Source: Rhipidocladum racemiflorum
Taxonomy: Eukaryota > Streptophyta > Magnoliopsida > Poales > Poaceae
Assembly: GCA_036346355.1 (NCBI GenBank)
Contig: CM070576.1
Span: 12,569,558 to 12,633,557 of the forward strand
Length of the DNA: 64,000 nt
Reading direction: 5' to 3'
Shown: positions 21,531 to 34,167 of the stretch, piece after piece
How positions within the stretch are numbered: position 1 is the stretch's first letter
Layout: each line of letters begins with the position of its first letter
Program-made: the position numbers and the translations under genes
Notes under the pieces: model-generated
Databases searched by the model: none
Seen by the model: only the letters and a program-made list of their open reading frames with translations
Told to the model about the DNA's origin: nothing

Positions 21531-23749
21531 GGTTCCAAATATTCCCTAGTATTTTTAGGAATTTTTCCAGGATTTTTAGACCCTTTTACTATTTTATTTC
21601 GCGCGCTATTGTTTCTTCAATTTCCAGCCAACGGGACGTCGCCACATGTCCTGGCACTGTAGCTTCATCTTCCCCATCGTAACATGTCCAGAGGGAGCTC
21701 GATCGTTCTCCCAGTAATGGCGCCTCCACTTCATTCCACCATAACTTCTCCATTAATCCACCAAATTACGATCCGTTTGAACCGTTGGAAAGAGGATGAC
21801 GAGGAGAACTCATTCCTGGTGTCCATTCGCTTTCAATCATGCCGGAGATAATTTAATCGAGAAAAACCGAAATGCATTCATTTGCTCATTAACTCGGCCG
21901 TTTCTTCACGAAATCACGTGCTTCCACTTCCTAAACCTTCATCTTGGAGTCCTTTTTCCCATGCTCTCATTCTCCCTTTGCCTCTCCACTTCAACCGTGT
22001 GCAAAATCGCAAGAACCAACCCCGAACGCTATTCTTCGACATTGCCGTGGCATATCTCGCTCCGATGAGTCAAACTCGAGTCCGTTTGTCTCATTGCGTG
22101 CGCATGGATGCCATGAACTAAAGCCCTCAAGTAATTTCAGATTTAGGAAAGTTTTGACTCCAAATTTTGGGATTGAACATCTATGACTGAACCATCGTTC
22201 TTCGGCAAATTCGTTGTCTCCGGTAATTCATTCCTCAATTCCTTGCAATTCTAGACTCCTCTAGATATCCTCTAGCCGGTGCACTCTTTAATTCTTGATT
22301 TTGTGCCTCATTTTCTTGGAATTTTTGTGTTCTTGCCGTGCCTCTATTCGGTTCGGTCCGGTCGCTCCTTGCCCTGTCCGGCCGTGTGCCTTACCGCACT
22401 TACTCGCCACCGTCGAGGGTCCTCCGACGTGCGCACGGCCACCCCCTGGCCTCGCCGCACCTGCCTAGCCTGCCACCCGCCACCGGCGCTGCCCTAATCG
22501 GCCACTCGCCACCCTTGCTCACCGCCTCGCCGCCTCGGACGTCCTCTGTCCTGGCCGACCTGCTGAGCGGACTCCCCGCACCGTCGCAGAGCTTGTGTGC
22601 CCCTCGGCCGACCCCCTACGCCGCCCAGCCGCCGGTGCCACCAGCAGCCTCACCGGCCGTGCGCCTCGAGCCGCCTCCTCGCAGCACCACCCCGCTTTCG
22701 ATCGTGCCACTCCGGTCGCCGGACTGCCACTCTCTCCTCTTCCTTTTCCCCCACTCGCTGGCCGCTCTCGGCCATCTCCTTGCCAGCGCCGGTCACTCCT
22801 TCTCCTCCTCTGTTTTGTGCTCATGAGGAAGAAGGCCTCCAGTGAATGGCAAGCTGGCCCCACATGTCAAAGGCTTTAGCAAAATCAGGAAAATCCAAGA
22901 AAAAGAAAGATGCTCTGGAATATTCCCATTTTTCCAATTTCCAAGATTTCTAGAATTCAAACGTTTATATCTTTTGCATCCGAACTCCAAATCACCCCAT
23001 TCAAATTCCTAAATTCATCTAAATTCAAGATCTACCTGCCAGTATAAGTTTGTAATTTTTAGATTTTATTTATTTTATTTTATTTATTGCACCGTTTTGC
23101 GCGTAGCCGAAGAGTTCGTCGGATCCACCGACGCCGTCACTGAACCGCAAGATTATGAGACTTCCGCTGCGATCGAAGGCAAGTCTCCTTGACGCATGTT
23201 GATCCCATGATTTATAAATGTTTTACACTATTTTACAAATTGCATTGCTGATGTTAACATTAGGCTGTTAGTTACACCTGTTATTTATGCCTCCTTGATA
23301 TTGTTGTCCATCATCCTTTGTCACCCTAGTACAGTCATCCACCATAATAAATACTTTTGGGAAAATATTCTTTGATTAGGGGAATGACTATTTGGAAGAT
23401 ATTTTAGATGGAACAAATAGTATGGAATGTAAATTGGAGTTACATGAATATTTGTGATGATGTGGGGGTTGTTAATATGAGTTTGATCTATGAATGATGA
23501 TAATTGAAATATTGAGGAGTTGGATAGTGACAGTAGTTCACAATATAATTAGTATGGATTGGAGGAATATTGGGAGATGTATGGTAATAAGGATAATATT
23601 TGGTAAATTAAATAAATAATATTAAGAGTCATACTCGGAGGTTTAGTAGATAATTTTGTGAAATATTCTTAGTAGATGATAAGATTGATCACCGTATGAA
23701 TGATGATTTTGATATAGAATCAAATTTGAGTGGTTACTTTGATCATTAG
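21531..23749 (+). mobile_element. Group C: truncated Tekay-like LTR
   Basis: The layout matches the family B LTR: a 'gaatttttccaggattttta' lead, a GC-rich block (22330-22830), an AT-rich segment with 'tttatatcttttgcatcc', an exon-like acidic segment ending GAAG|GCAAGT at 23178, and 'ctttgtcaccctag' at about 23310. Overall similarity to family B is low, so it is another subfamily. The LTR start (TGTAACACC) and the terminal part are missing, cut on the right by a minus-strand family A LTR at 23750. The proline-rich frames in the GC-rich block look non-genic. Confidence 0.65.
23107..23178 (+). other. Putative acidic exon in group C LTR
   Basis: 72 nt lie between an acceptor-like GCGCGTAG (ending 23106) and a GC donor (GCAAGT from 23179). 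The frame reads EEFVGSTDAVTEPQDYE, acidic like the family B exon, in the same codon phase at both borders. The downstream exon is lost through truncation. Confidence 0.35.
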
Positions 23750-25928
23750 TGTAACACCCCAACATCTAGTATGCCCTAGATGTCACCAAACATAGTAGAA
23801 ACAGCAACTATATACCACAATTAAGGACAAATTACAGCAAGGGCGTAACTGGTTTAACCAAAAATTCGGCAGCATCTCCTTTGTTTTTCCATGGTTTGAA
23901 GCCACAGTAATAATATCATAAGCAATAACATAATGAATGACATCTAAAACAGCAATAACAGGAGGTATAGCAACAGTTCAAGTCCAGAATAATGAATTCA
24001 ACCATTTCATGAATCAAAACGAAGTGCACCATAATGCCAAGCACAAGTTATAGCATGAACCGCATTTAGCGCATTAAAATAAACAACACAACTACGAATG
24101 AGAGGGTGTAGTTGTCTAAGTGAATGAATCTAAGTGTAGACATGGCGCTAACTCCCTTTCCCGCATGCCGAGTTCATAGTACCTAAAAACAACATAAAAC
24201 ACAAGCGTGAGTTCATCACTCAGCAAAGTGTACTGCAATGGAATAGAGCATCAACATTAATCAATAGCATCATTATTACATATCATAGCACATCATCATA
24301 AGCATCTCATAGTACAACTTCATAAACATTTCATAATTATCTTCATTCATGCAATGCAATGCGATGCACATGTCTCTTTTCTTAGCACATACCGGTATTG
24401 CCGAGTGCACACCCGTCGGTGTGCACCCTCTTTCCCTTCTATCCCGTGGAGGGTGCCTACTCTTACTGACTCGCTCCCATACACAACCGTGGATGGGACT
24501 ACGAGGTAGGTCTTTCGTGTTCACAACATGTGAACACAGAGGCCCGCATCAGAATGGGTCGCCTCTTCCATTATGAATGCACATATGTCATGAATCATGT
24601 ATGAACTTGCATAAATACTTAATACAACAATCTCATAGCCAATATGTAATCATGTTCATCATATCATAAGCAAATAGCAAGCATGGCAAGTTAACACATC
24701 ATGTACTCATATTGCAACTATGCAAGTCTAATAGCCAACCAAACCCAAATCCATCCGAATACACTTGCCTTCAACCGTGAGGGATGGAGTGGCGAGATGA
24801 GGAAGGCACTCCCGGGGTCACACCACCTGCACATATGTACAATACACTCAAAACAAGCCGACAAAACAGCACAAGAACTATCGGCTACAATGACTTTGCA
24901 ACATGCTCCTAAAACCAGAAAAACAGAGAATCTGTCCGACGGGACAGCGGCATTCCAACGAGCATAACTTGGGTTCTAAAACTCTGAATAAGGTAAACGA
25001 GTACATTTTCTTGAATCTTAGGAGATATCCCAATTTTTTCTAGGTATTCGCGAAGACTGAATCAGCCTCTAAAATTGTCTAATCTACAGTTGAATACAAT
25101 CTGTCCCAATCACATCACAGATCTGACAACGCTTGGTAAAACAGCCATAGTTGAATGGAATTTAATGTTCTTGGTGTACAATTAAAGATAATTGAATTAC
25201 CTACAACTTTCTCAACATCTGTCCGACCAGGAAACACTTCTAAAATTGCCAAAATCGCGTCTGAAGACCGATGACCTAATTTGTCCGACGACAGAACGTA
25301 GGACAGAGATGCAATCACTCTAAATCCTACTAGTCACAGCACCTAAACATCAAACTTAACGAAGACCTCCTCCATCTAACCATCGCCAAAACTCTACAAA
25401 CCATTTCCCCAAGACATACCTCTTGTTGGCGGATCACCCGGTCGATGAATCGTCTTCTCCGCGCGGCCCGATCTCCCCTTCAATCGCCTGGAACGCCGGA
25501 ATCGCCGGATCCGCTTGGACGGAAGGCCTCCAACCTGCGCGAGGGCAGCGCGAGGAGGGTGCTAGGGCCTTCTAGAGGATGGAAGGGGAGGCACAAGGGG
25601 AAGGGGCGCCATGGGGGAAGGGGAGTGCGGCTAGGGGGAGGGGAAGAGGGAGGTGGCGGCTAGGGAGGAGGGATGGGGGTGCATGGGGGCACTAGGGGGG
25701 CGCATGGGGGAACCCTAGGGGGAGGTGGCAGGATTTTCCCCCTCATGGGACAAAGAAACCCCACCCCCCGCCACCGACGGCCCATTTGCATCCCCCCAAG
25801 GCCCAACTAGCTCCCACAGGGCCCAAACTCCCCCGAAAAGGCCCAAAGACCCGGAAACGGCCCAGATACACTATATAAAGTCGTACCATAAATCCGTAAT
25901 CTATAAAGTCACATTTCATAATGTCACA
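23750..25928 (-). repeat. Family A LTR, minus strand (3' LTR position)
   Basis: The reverse complement starts TGTGACATTATG at 25928 and ends GGGGTGTTACA at 23750 (2179 bp). It is preceded on the minus strand by the family A purine-rich tract and the GGGTCGAATCCTGTTAAG block, so it occupies the 3' LTR position of a minus-strand element. It carries the same splice-like donor, GC donor (near 24770), TGCTGAGT...ACTCACGCTTG block (24202-24226) and acceptor as the other copies, but is clearly diverged. Confidence 0.85.
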
Positions 25929-27530
25929 TTCTCTCCCCCTTAACAGGATTCGACCCCGAATCTGAGACACACCACTTCGCGAACAACCAAATCAAAGGAA
26001 GCTAAGGTTCACTTCTCAAATCCCGCTTAGAAACCCCTACGATTTGCACTAGCTAGAACTCAAAAGCAAGGAGCTAAGGCTCGAAGACTGACGGCTCTAA
26101 TGATAACTCACAATCAGAACTTGCCAGAATCTTACTCAACATTGAAACACAAAGCACTAACACAAGGACTCAGAACGTCCCAAGCAATAGGATAAATTCC
26201 CAAACCAACAACGAAGGAAAGTCTCACACTCCTCATTCTATGCATTTCTTGGCACTAAAGTGCCCGATCCCTTTAGCCGATGCTACTCTCTAGAAGAACA
26301 CGGCACCAACCTCTAGAACCCTCTTCAGCTCCCATGCACAAAAGTGTTTTCACACCTCAACCTCTCTACTGTGGTTCGTCGTATTCCATACGACGTGAAC
26401 CAAGTGAGACACAACACTCCAAGACTACCAACTGCTTGAACAATCGGGGTTAAAACCTTGAATAAGATTGATCTTTTACAAAAAGACCAATACCCACCAC
26501 TACCACCGAAAGGAAAAGCCTACTTTATGACTCGGGTCCATAAAACCCACAAAAACAATAACAACTGAACAATCCACTTCGGTTGACACAACTCGCTCAT
26601 AGATCAGCGACAAAGAGATCCAATTCACTTTGAAAAGGAAAAGCAATTACTAGCAACACCTAATAACTTAGGTCATTACCAACTCACACTAGATTTCTCT
26701 TTCTTAGAAGGTCTTGCCCTTACATTCTTCCACTCAAAGGACCAGAACAAAGGGTACAATCCTTGAATAAGCTCAACCATAAACCATTAACCCAATTGAT
26801 CCCCATGCATCAATTTGAATCCAATGCACTAACATTCACTTTGTAAAGAATTCGACAACAACCAAAGAGCACTCATTTTATTTTCCTAAGCCAAATCGCA
26901 AAGGAAACACAAATCTCCTATACCACAGCCAAAATACCAGAAATTATTCATTCTTTCTTTTCGTACTAGAAAGCAATGGAAATCTCGATTCATGACATGA
27001 ATGCACACTCTTCAAGAGCACTCCGGATTAGTCATATATCCATATATGACTTTCTCACCGATCTGGCTCATTGACTCTTTTATAATTGAATATCTATAAA
27101 CGATGTCATGTTTCCTTTTCACCATTCAGTCATCATGTAACCACAATACCGAATAGTCATTCAACAAAAGACTTCTTCCTCGGTATCACATGATTGAAAC
27201 ACAAATAACATCGATGATTGTGATAATTCATATAAACTATGACGGCAGCACCGTTAACAGGAAAACACCACGTCGTATCATAACCGACCATCAATTGAAA
27301 GCTAAACTTGCAAAACATCGCATTTTAACCAAAATCAACTTTTTGGAAAGGAACATCGACTCCAAAGTCAAACATCTGCACCCACAACCGCCACAAATTT
27401 TCTCAAAGTGAAAGGGAAACTCATTTCCAAAAGGAACACTTCACTAACAAAATCACTTATGAAACATTCATAAAATCCACCTCCTGAAGCACTCGCAAAC
27501 ACCACACATATTTCCCGAATCTACAGCCCT
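25929..27530 (-). mobile_element. Family A internal region, minus strand, 3' part
   Basis: The reverse complement aligns with the last ~1.5 kb of the complete family A internal region (about 51250-52726), including the 'gtgcattcatgtcatgaatcg' segment and the terminal purine tract. No gag or pol was seen. The region stops at an inverted junction near 27530, so the 5' part and second LTR of this element are missing. Confidence 0.75.
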
Positions 27531-28440
27531 AGCTTGGGCTAGGCGTAGAACTTTGGTTGTGGTTCAAAAGGTGGTCATGATGGAATCTTGTGATGTCGGT
27601 TCAAATTTTGTTGAGATTATGGTTGGTTGTTAAAAAGGTGATTGTAATTTGAAATAAAGTGTTCTATCGTGAACATTGCCTTAGCTAGTTGTCCTTGTGT
27701 GTGTTATGCCTGGGAGAGGTTAGAATGAAAGTGTATCGTGGTTTGTAGTCGAAAGAAAAGTATTGTCGATGTAGGCAATGTACGTAGATGACATTAGTTA
27801 ATTTTGATTCTTTGTGAAAGGGTCAAATAATTGGAAGGGATGGGATTTTGCGTAAATGATTCTTTGGGGGTTCAAGTTTGGAACCTCAGTTGACCGTTCT
27901 AATACTAATCGTGAAACAAAGGGTTGTGTCTCAAGATGATGGTGTCATTTTGAGTTTTATGAATCTTGTTAGAGTGTTAGAAAGAGGAGATTAGACTTCT
28001 ATAGAGTTTAGAAATTGATACCCTCTTTTGTTGAGAAGAATAATCGAGTAAGAGGTATAGTGTGTTTTAGTGATAAAGGAAAATCTAGTCTGACTTGTGC
28101 CAGATCGATTCTGAAGATTGTGGGATGAGATATCTCGTTCAAGAAATTCATTGTAATCCAGATTGCTAGGGAACTTTTGTCCCTTGGAAATTTTGATAGA
28201 AATTGAAGTAAATGAGGAATCGTGACAAGTTGCGTGTAGTTGAGCTAACTCAAGACACTTTTGTCAACAGTTGGATTTGGAGAGTTGGTCAGTAGGTTTG
28301 TTTCTGTTTGAAGCCTTTGCGTGGGTGTTACAGTTTTAGTTGCTTGGTTTTAGCTTCGAAGTTTGGCTCCCTTGTGGACTTGGTGTTTTTGAGTTAGCAT
28401 TCTTCGGATTCGAGGTCGAATCATGTTAAGGCGGGAAGAA
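27531..28440 (+). mobile_element. Family A internal region, plus strand, 3' end
   Basis: From 'cctagcttgggctaggcg' onward this matches 52056-52726 of the complete copy in plus orientation. It ends with the GGTCGAATC block and purine tract (gttaaggcgggaagaa) directly before an LTR. The switch of strand at about 27530 is abrupt. No coding sequence was recognised. Confidence 0.75.
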
Positions 28441-30824
28441 TGTGACACTACGGAATGACGTGACATTATAAATTGTGAAATTTGAGAATAAAACCTTTTG
28501 GTATGAGGTTAAATAGTGTTTTCAGGCCATTTTCGGGAATTTGGGCCTTTCCAAGGCGATTTGGCCTTAGGGGGACCCCACATAGGCTGAATGTGGAGTT
28601 TTCCGGCCCATGTGGGGGAGGTGGGCAGCATAACCCCTGTCATGCGCCCCCACCTCCCTTGGTGCGCCCCCACTTTTTCCCCCAACACTAGCCGCCGCTC
28701 CCCCACTCCCCATTGGCGCCTCCACCTTCCCCTTCCTCCCCACCTCCTCTAGACGGCCCTAGGTGTGTTCCACCCCCACTGCTTGCTGCCACGCCCTTCC
28801 TCTCCGTTGTCCTCACCGTTTGAGAGCTCCGCGACGAGAGGTTCCGGTGGGATTGGCACGTGGAAGGAGATCAGGTGACCAGGAGGAGTTTTCGTCGGTT
28901 CGTCGATCGTCAGGCAAAGGTATGGTGTTGGGAAATCCTTGGGGTGGATTAGGTGCTGTGTTAGAGGTGTTTTTGATGCTTAAAGTTCATGTTTAAGTGC
29001 TGCCTCTAGACGAGATTAGGGAGTTTGCTATGATTGTCCCACGTTCTGTCTCGGGCAGATTGGGCGGCCGACCTAGGGTTTGAGTTTTCACAATTTTAGA
29101 TTCGGAATTTGGTCGTCCGCCTGTTGAGAAAGTTGTAGGTAATTGCATTACCTTTAATTGTACATCAAGAACGTTAAATTCCGTCTAGCCCTTTGAATGT
29201 TATGGCTGTTTTACCGAACGTGTTCAAAACTGTGACGTGATTGGGACAGATCGTGTTGATCTGTAGATTAGGCCATTTTAGAGGCTGAATCAGTTTTTCC
29301 CAATAATTAGAAAAAGCTAGGAAATTTCCTAAGCTACGAGAAAATGTACTCTTTTACTTAATTTGGAGTCTTAGAACTCAAGTTATGCTAGTTTGAAGGT
29401 CACTGTCCCGTTGGGACAGATTATCTATTTTCGGGTTTTAGGGGTAGTTTGCGGAGTCGATTTAGAGGTTCGATCTTGGACTGTTTTGTGGGCACATTTT
29501 GAGTGTGTGGTACCTATGTGCAGGTGGTGTGACCCCGGGAGTGCCCTCAACCTCTCGCCAATCCGTCGCCCGCGGTTGAAGGCAAGTGTATTGGGATGGT
29601 TGTGTCCATGTGCTATGTTGAATTGCCATGTTGGATTCTAGCATGTTATATGATGGATAGATGTTGAGTTGCCATGTTTGATTCTTGCATGTTATAAGAT
29701 GATAGACGTTGGATTGTCAAGTTTGATTTGGGCAAGTGCATCGATTGTTGTGTTTCGGAATGATAATTGAGTGCCATGTTAACTTACTCTATAAATTGCT
29801 ATTGCATGATTTGTTATGTTGGCATCACTAGTATGTGTAGGATATGGTGAGTATCCATGAAATAAGGAATAAAAAAGGCATGTGAATGGGTTTATTGTTG
29901 TGAATGTAACCATGATATTGCATAAGATGAATATGATGAGTTTATATGCAAGTTATTCACGTTTATGGCATTTATGGATTCATGGCATGAGGACTGGCCA
30001 GGATGGTGAGAAAGTCATAACTAGTCCGGTGAGGTTGGTGAGAAAGTTATGACTAATCCGGAGTGCCATTGAGAAAGACCTACCTCGTGATTCCATCCAC
30101 AATTGTGAATGGAAGCGATGAGTAGGCACCCTCCACGGGATGGAAGGGAAAAGGGGGTGCACACCAACGGGTGTGCACTCGGCAATACCGATATGTACTA
30201 AACAAAGAGACTTGGTGCATTGCATTGCATGAATGAGAATGTGAATGATAAAGTATATGAGATTGTGAACCAAGAAGTCTTCAAGAATTATTTTCAATGA
30301 TTGGTGATCTGTATGATGTATATATGTGAATTGTTATTGTTTGTTCCATTGCAATACACTTTGCTGAGTGATGAACTCACGCTTGTTGTTTAATGTTTTT
30401 TTAGGTACATTGAATGTGGCTTTTGGGAAAAGGAGCTAGATACAGGCCTTCACTTGGCATCACTTGAATAGACAACTTATACCATTCTATAGTTGTGATG
30501 GTTTACTTTACTAATCTAGCCTTGGTATATGTCGTATTGTTGGCTATGATTAATTGTTCACCCTATTGGTTCATGGAACGCTTAAGCTTATTTTTCTTGG
30601 CATGAACTGTTGTTGAATACCTGTTTTAGATGTTGTCTATCATGGTATCGTGTCATGCTGTTATTGTTGTTGCTTCAAACCATGGAAAAACAAAGGATAT
30701 GCTGCCGAAATTTTCGGTTTAGCATTTGCACCTTTGCCGTAATTTATCTTAATTGGTGGTATTTAGATGCTTCTTATGCTATATTTGGTGACATCCAGGG
30801 CATACTAGATGCCGGGGTGTTACA
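28441..30824 (+). repeat. Complete family A LTR, preceded by a 3' internal end and followed by a primer-binding site
   Basis: 2384 bp, starting TGTGACACTACGG and ending GGGGTGTTACA. On its left is the internal 3' end with purine tract (as for a 3' LTR) and on its right a primer-binding site (as for a 5' LTR). It therefore sits between two internal regions, the arrangement left by LTR-LTR recombination between tandem elements. Splice-like landmarks are an exon-like segment (29524-29581), a GC donor at 29582, TGCTGAGT...ACTCACGCTTG at 30362-30384 and an acceptor near 30403. Confidence 0.88.
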
Positions 30825-31387
30825 GTTGGTATCAGAGCGGGCTTTAGGTCCTTGGAACATGTATTTTAGTGTCATACCTTGGGTTTAACTAAAATGTGAT
30901 GTGGGATAACTCAGAAACATGGTTTAAGTTATAATTAAAAATGTTGCCACAGGATAGCAACATTAAAACTTGCGTAAGTGGAATAACTAATTTAAAATTT
31001 GGCACACATGGATGCAAAGTAGGAAAGGGTATGATATCGTTGCTTTACGCTTAAGTGTTGTATTTAAGCCTTGATGTTGAATGATATATTTGATAATGTA
31101 TGTTGCTATGTTATTGAGAGAATTGATTGGATTGTTCTTGTTATTGGGATAAAGTGGGGTTGTGGTGCCGAAGGGTTTCGGTCACTTCTTTTTGTTCATA
31201 GTAAGGGTGTTGTTTGACGGTGCGGCCAGTTAGCGCCATCACCGAAGAACTATTAACCCCCGTGGGAGAAGAGTGCTTACCCTTTGTGTCGTAGATCGGG
31301 TAGTTGACTGGAGTCAAATAGAAGAATTTGGTGGTGGATTCCTTCGGATGTTCTTTACCGTTCTAACTATCGGTTTTGGTTGGTTTT
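30825..31387 (+). mobile_element. Outer family A internal region, first part
   Basis: It matches the start of the internal region at 48622-49180, including the 'gccgaagggtttcggtcac' and 'catcaccgaagaactattaa' blocks. It is interrupted at 31387 by the Tat-lineage element (target GTTTT) and resumes at 45963. It is non-coding. Confidence 0.82.
30827..30838 (+). other. Primer-binding site of the outer family A element
   Basis: TGGTATCAGAGC starts three bases after the LTR end. It is the initiator Met tRNA type. Confidence 0.88.
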
Positions 31388-31438
31388 TGTCGGTGTATTT
31401 TACACCAGGGTGCCCACTTCACCGCAGTAATGATGTGA

Positions 31439-31710
31439 GGTGACCGCCCAGCGGACAGGTGGCATCCAGGCCACGCCGCTGGCGGTCAGTACAAGGTGAC
31501 CGCCTAGCGGACAGGTGGCGTCCAGGCCGCACCGCTGGCGGTCAGTACAAGGGGACCGCCCAGCGGACAGGTGGCGTCCAGGCCACGCCGCTGGCGGTCA
31601 GTGCAAGGTGATCTCCCAGCGGACAGGTGGCTTCTAGGCCACGCCGCTGGCGGTCAGTACAAGGTGATCGCCCAGCGAACAGGTCGCGTCCAGGCCATGC
31701 CGCTGGCCTT
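31439..31710 (+). repeat. 56-bp tandem repeat, about five units, in the Tat LTR
   Basis: Units start at 31439, 31495, 31551, 31607 and 31663. Each has the core GACCGCCCAGCGGACAGGTG and ends CTGGCGGTCAGTACAA. The last unit is truncated. The 3' LTR holds fewer, more diverged units (42933-43014 and 45177-45320). Confidence 0.92.
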
Positions 31711-32051
31711 CAGGTCCCGAGGCCACCTAGGGGTCTGCGCCCCCGCGCCGAGGGTCAAAGGCATTTAATGCATATCGTGCACATTAAATGGAGGTAATGA
31801 AGACCACAGTGTAACAGCGCGTGTTCCCATTGCGCGCATTTATTACGGGTGATGCCATGGCGTAATCCCCTCTCCCCTGGCGAGACGGGCGGAGCCGACA
31901 GGTGCATGGGGCCCGAGGTCGGGGAGGAGTCGGCTGTGTAATAGCATTAAGTGCAACTCAAGAACAGTGACAGGTGCATTAAATGCTGTATGGTAGTGTA
32001 ATGAGTAGGGTACATTGATGTAATTTCCCCATGCGCCCCATCCAGCCCAAG

Positions 32052-32060
32052 TATAAAAAG
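32052..32060 (+). promoter_or_regulatory. TATA box of the Tat 5' LTR
   Basis: TATAAAAAG is followed by a G-rich then CT-rich leader. The equivalent TATAAAAG is at 45663-45670 in the 3' LTR. Transcription would be expected to start about 30 bp downstream. Confidence 0.75.
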
Positions 32061-32352
32061 GAGCCGGGGTGCATGGGAGAGAGAACGATCATTTTTTTCT
32101 CCGGTTCGATCATCTCTCTGGTTGGATAATTTTAGTCTCCCCCAAGAACACAGGCAAGAACAAATAGACAGGACTAGGGCTATTACTCTCAGGAGGGCCC
32201 GAACCTGGATAAACCCTAGTGTCCCCTTGCAAGTCTCACGATTCAGCCCTTTCTTCCATCTCTCTCTCTACCGAGCGATCTCCAGGAAAGCCCCCTGTTC
32301 GAACTTCATATACACCCGATCCGGAGGTGTCTGTTGGCTTTTACGCCGACAG

Positions 32353-32370
32353 TGGCGCGCCAGGTAGGGG
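32353..32370 (+). other. Primer-binding site of the Tat element
   Basis: TGGCGCGCCAGGTAGGGG lies one base after the LTR end, in the normal primer position. It differs from the Met-type sites of families A and B. The exact tRNA was not identified. Confidence 0.8.
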
Positions 32371-32444
32371 GCTCAGTGGCTAGATTGCCTCTTTCTTCTT
32401 CAACTTTCTAGCGAAGCTCGCAAGAAGCTCTAGCGGTTGTCGGC

Positions 32445-34162
32445 ATGGCGGCTTCACGATCCAAGCACGACGACCTACCTGAGGGTAGCAGCACTCACAG
32501 CCGATCCCGGCGCCTGGCTAGGGCGTCGGACCTCCCAGTTCCCTCCGTCCTGGGAGGGACACGTGTTGCTACCGCGCTCGGAGGACAGCCCATCCGACGA
32601 CGCCTGTTGGTAGGAGACGACACCCCGACGCAGAATCTGCATGCGGCCCGGCTGCTCCTCGATCACCCTCCAGTTGCGCTAGGGGCGAAACCCCGGCCGC
32701 TCCATGGCCGCAGGACATCGCCCGCCTAGTGGATGCCGCCCAGCAGCAGGTGGAGGCGGCAAACCAGCCGGGGGCTTCTGGCATTGGGCGGCAGGACCTG
32801 CGCCTGACTGATGCGCAAGCTTCCAGCCGCCCTGTCAAAGTGTATTCTGGCCACAAAGGCTGGGACAAAGGGAAGGGTGCACAGGTTGCAGCCCCCTCAG
32901 GTACAGGGGGACATGCACATGCTCCCACCTCTTCTCACGGTTCCCCCAAGCTGGCGGGGGGCCGCGAGGATTTGAGGACCCGTCTAGACGAGAGGCGGCT
33001 CCGGCGCGATGATGACTTGCGCCATGTCTTTAGCGGGCATCGTGCGCATGTGCAACGTCGCATTGGCCGCCCGATGCCTAGCAGTCGTGGGGAAACCTCG
33101 CTCCCTGAATCCAGGGAGAGCGTAGACTCGCACTCCTCGCCCCCCTCTCGGGGCCGAGGAGCGGGCGAGCAACGCTGCTCCCCTTACAACGTTGGATGCC
33201 AGGCGTTTTCTCTCTGCCTACGCCAAGCTACGTGGCCGGAGAGATTCCGCCCGGCGTCCATCTAGAAGTACGATGGCACCACCAACCCGGACGAGTTCCT
33301 GCAGATGTATACTATGGTGGTGCGCGCCGCGGGAGGGTCCGAAAAGATCATGGCCAACTACCTCCCGACGTCGCTGACGGGCTCTTCCCGCTCCTGGCTG
33401 CTGAACCTCCCGCGAGGCTCTGTGCACTCATGGTAGGAACTGTGCGACCTTTTCGTCACCAAATTCCAGGGCTCCTACACTCAGCCAGGCGTGGAGGACG
33501 ACCTCCATGCCCTGGAACAAACGAAGGGGGAGTCCCTGAGGGAATTCATCCGGCGGTTCAGCCACTACCGTAATACGATCCCCCGGATCTCCGAGCAATC
33601 GGTGATCATTGCGTTCCGGAGGGGGGTTCGGGATCAGAAGATGCGGGTGAAGATGGCCACCCGCACCATATCAACCACTTCCGAGCTGTTCTCCTTGGCG
33701 CATAAGTGCGCCAGGGCGGCGGAGGCCCGGGAGCGCGCGGCAAGGCCTTCCGACCACAGCGAGGCGGGAACCTCAAAAGCCTCCGATCACAAGAAGAAGA
33801 AGCGTAAGGAGGCCGGTGCTGGAGAGATCCTGGTCGCTGAGCCGGAAGCCAAGCCCCAGAGGTGCGACCGTCGGGAGAGGAGGGGTTATCGCCGAGACCC
33901 GCACGGCGACCGTGGGGACCGCCGTTCACCCCGCCGAGAAGAAGACGGGGGAAAACCCTACTGCTCCATCCACAGGACCAGCAGACATGATCTGGCGGAT
34001 TGCCAGGTCGTGTCCAAGTTAGCGGAGCAGCGGCTCAAGAAACACCGCGAAGATGACCACGACGACGCGGGTGAGGACCCCGCGCCGATGGCCTTTCAGC
34101 AAGCGGAGCACACGGTGGCTCCGCCACCTACTCTTCGAACTCGCAGTACAAGTGGGAGGTAA
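32445..34162 (+). pseudogene. Tat element gag, broken by a frameshift and two stops
   Basis: ATG at 32445 opens MAASRSKHDDLPEG. A frameshift near 32700-32729 moves reading to a second frame that runs to 34162. In that frame the Gag core is clear: YDGTTNPDEFLQMYTMVVRA, SSRSWLLNLPRGSVHSW, FQGSYTQPG, LREFIRRFSHYRNTIP. A CxxH-type knuckle, YCSIHRTSRHDLADC, lies near the end. In-frame TAG codons at 33263-33265 (just before KYDG) and about 33437-33439 (before ELCDLF) look like single-base changes from sense codons. Gag would build the particle; this copy cannot make it whole. Confidence 0.88.
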
Positions 34163-34167
34163 GGGAG

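Larger units (their letters stand above)
31388..32351 (+). repeat. 5' LTR of the Tat element
   Basis: 964 bp, with a 56-bp tandem repeat near the start and a TATA box (TATAAAAAG, 32052-32060). It ends GCCGACA, followed by the primer-binding site. Confidence 0.95.

Noticed and set aside
22338..22879. Pro/Arg-rich frames on both strands in the group C LTR
   Set aside because: Same composition effect: no start context, no domain, and the position corresponds to the GC-rich leader block of Tekay LTRs.
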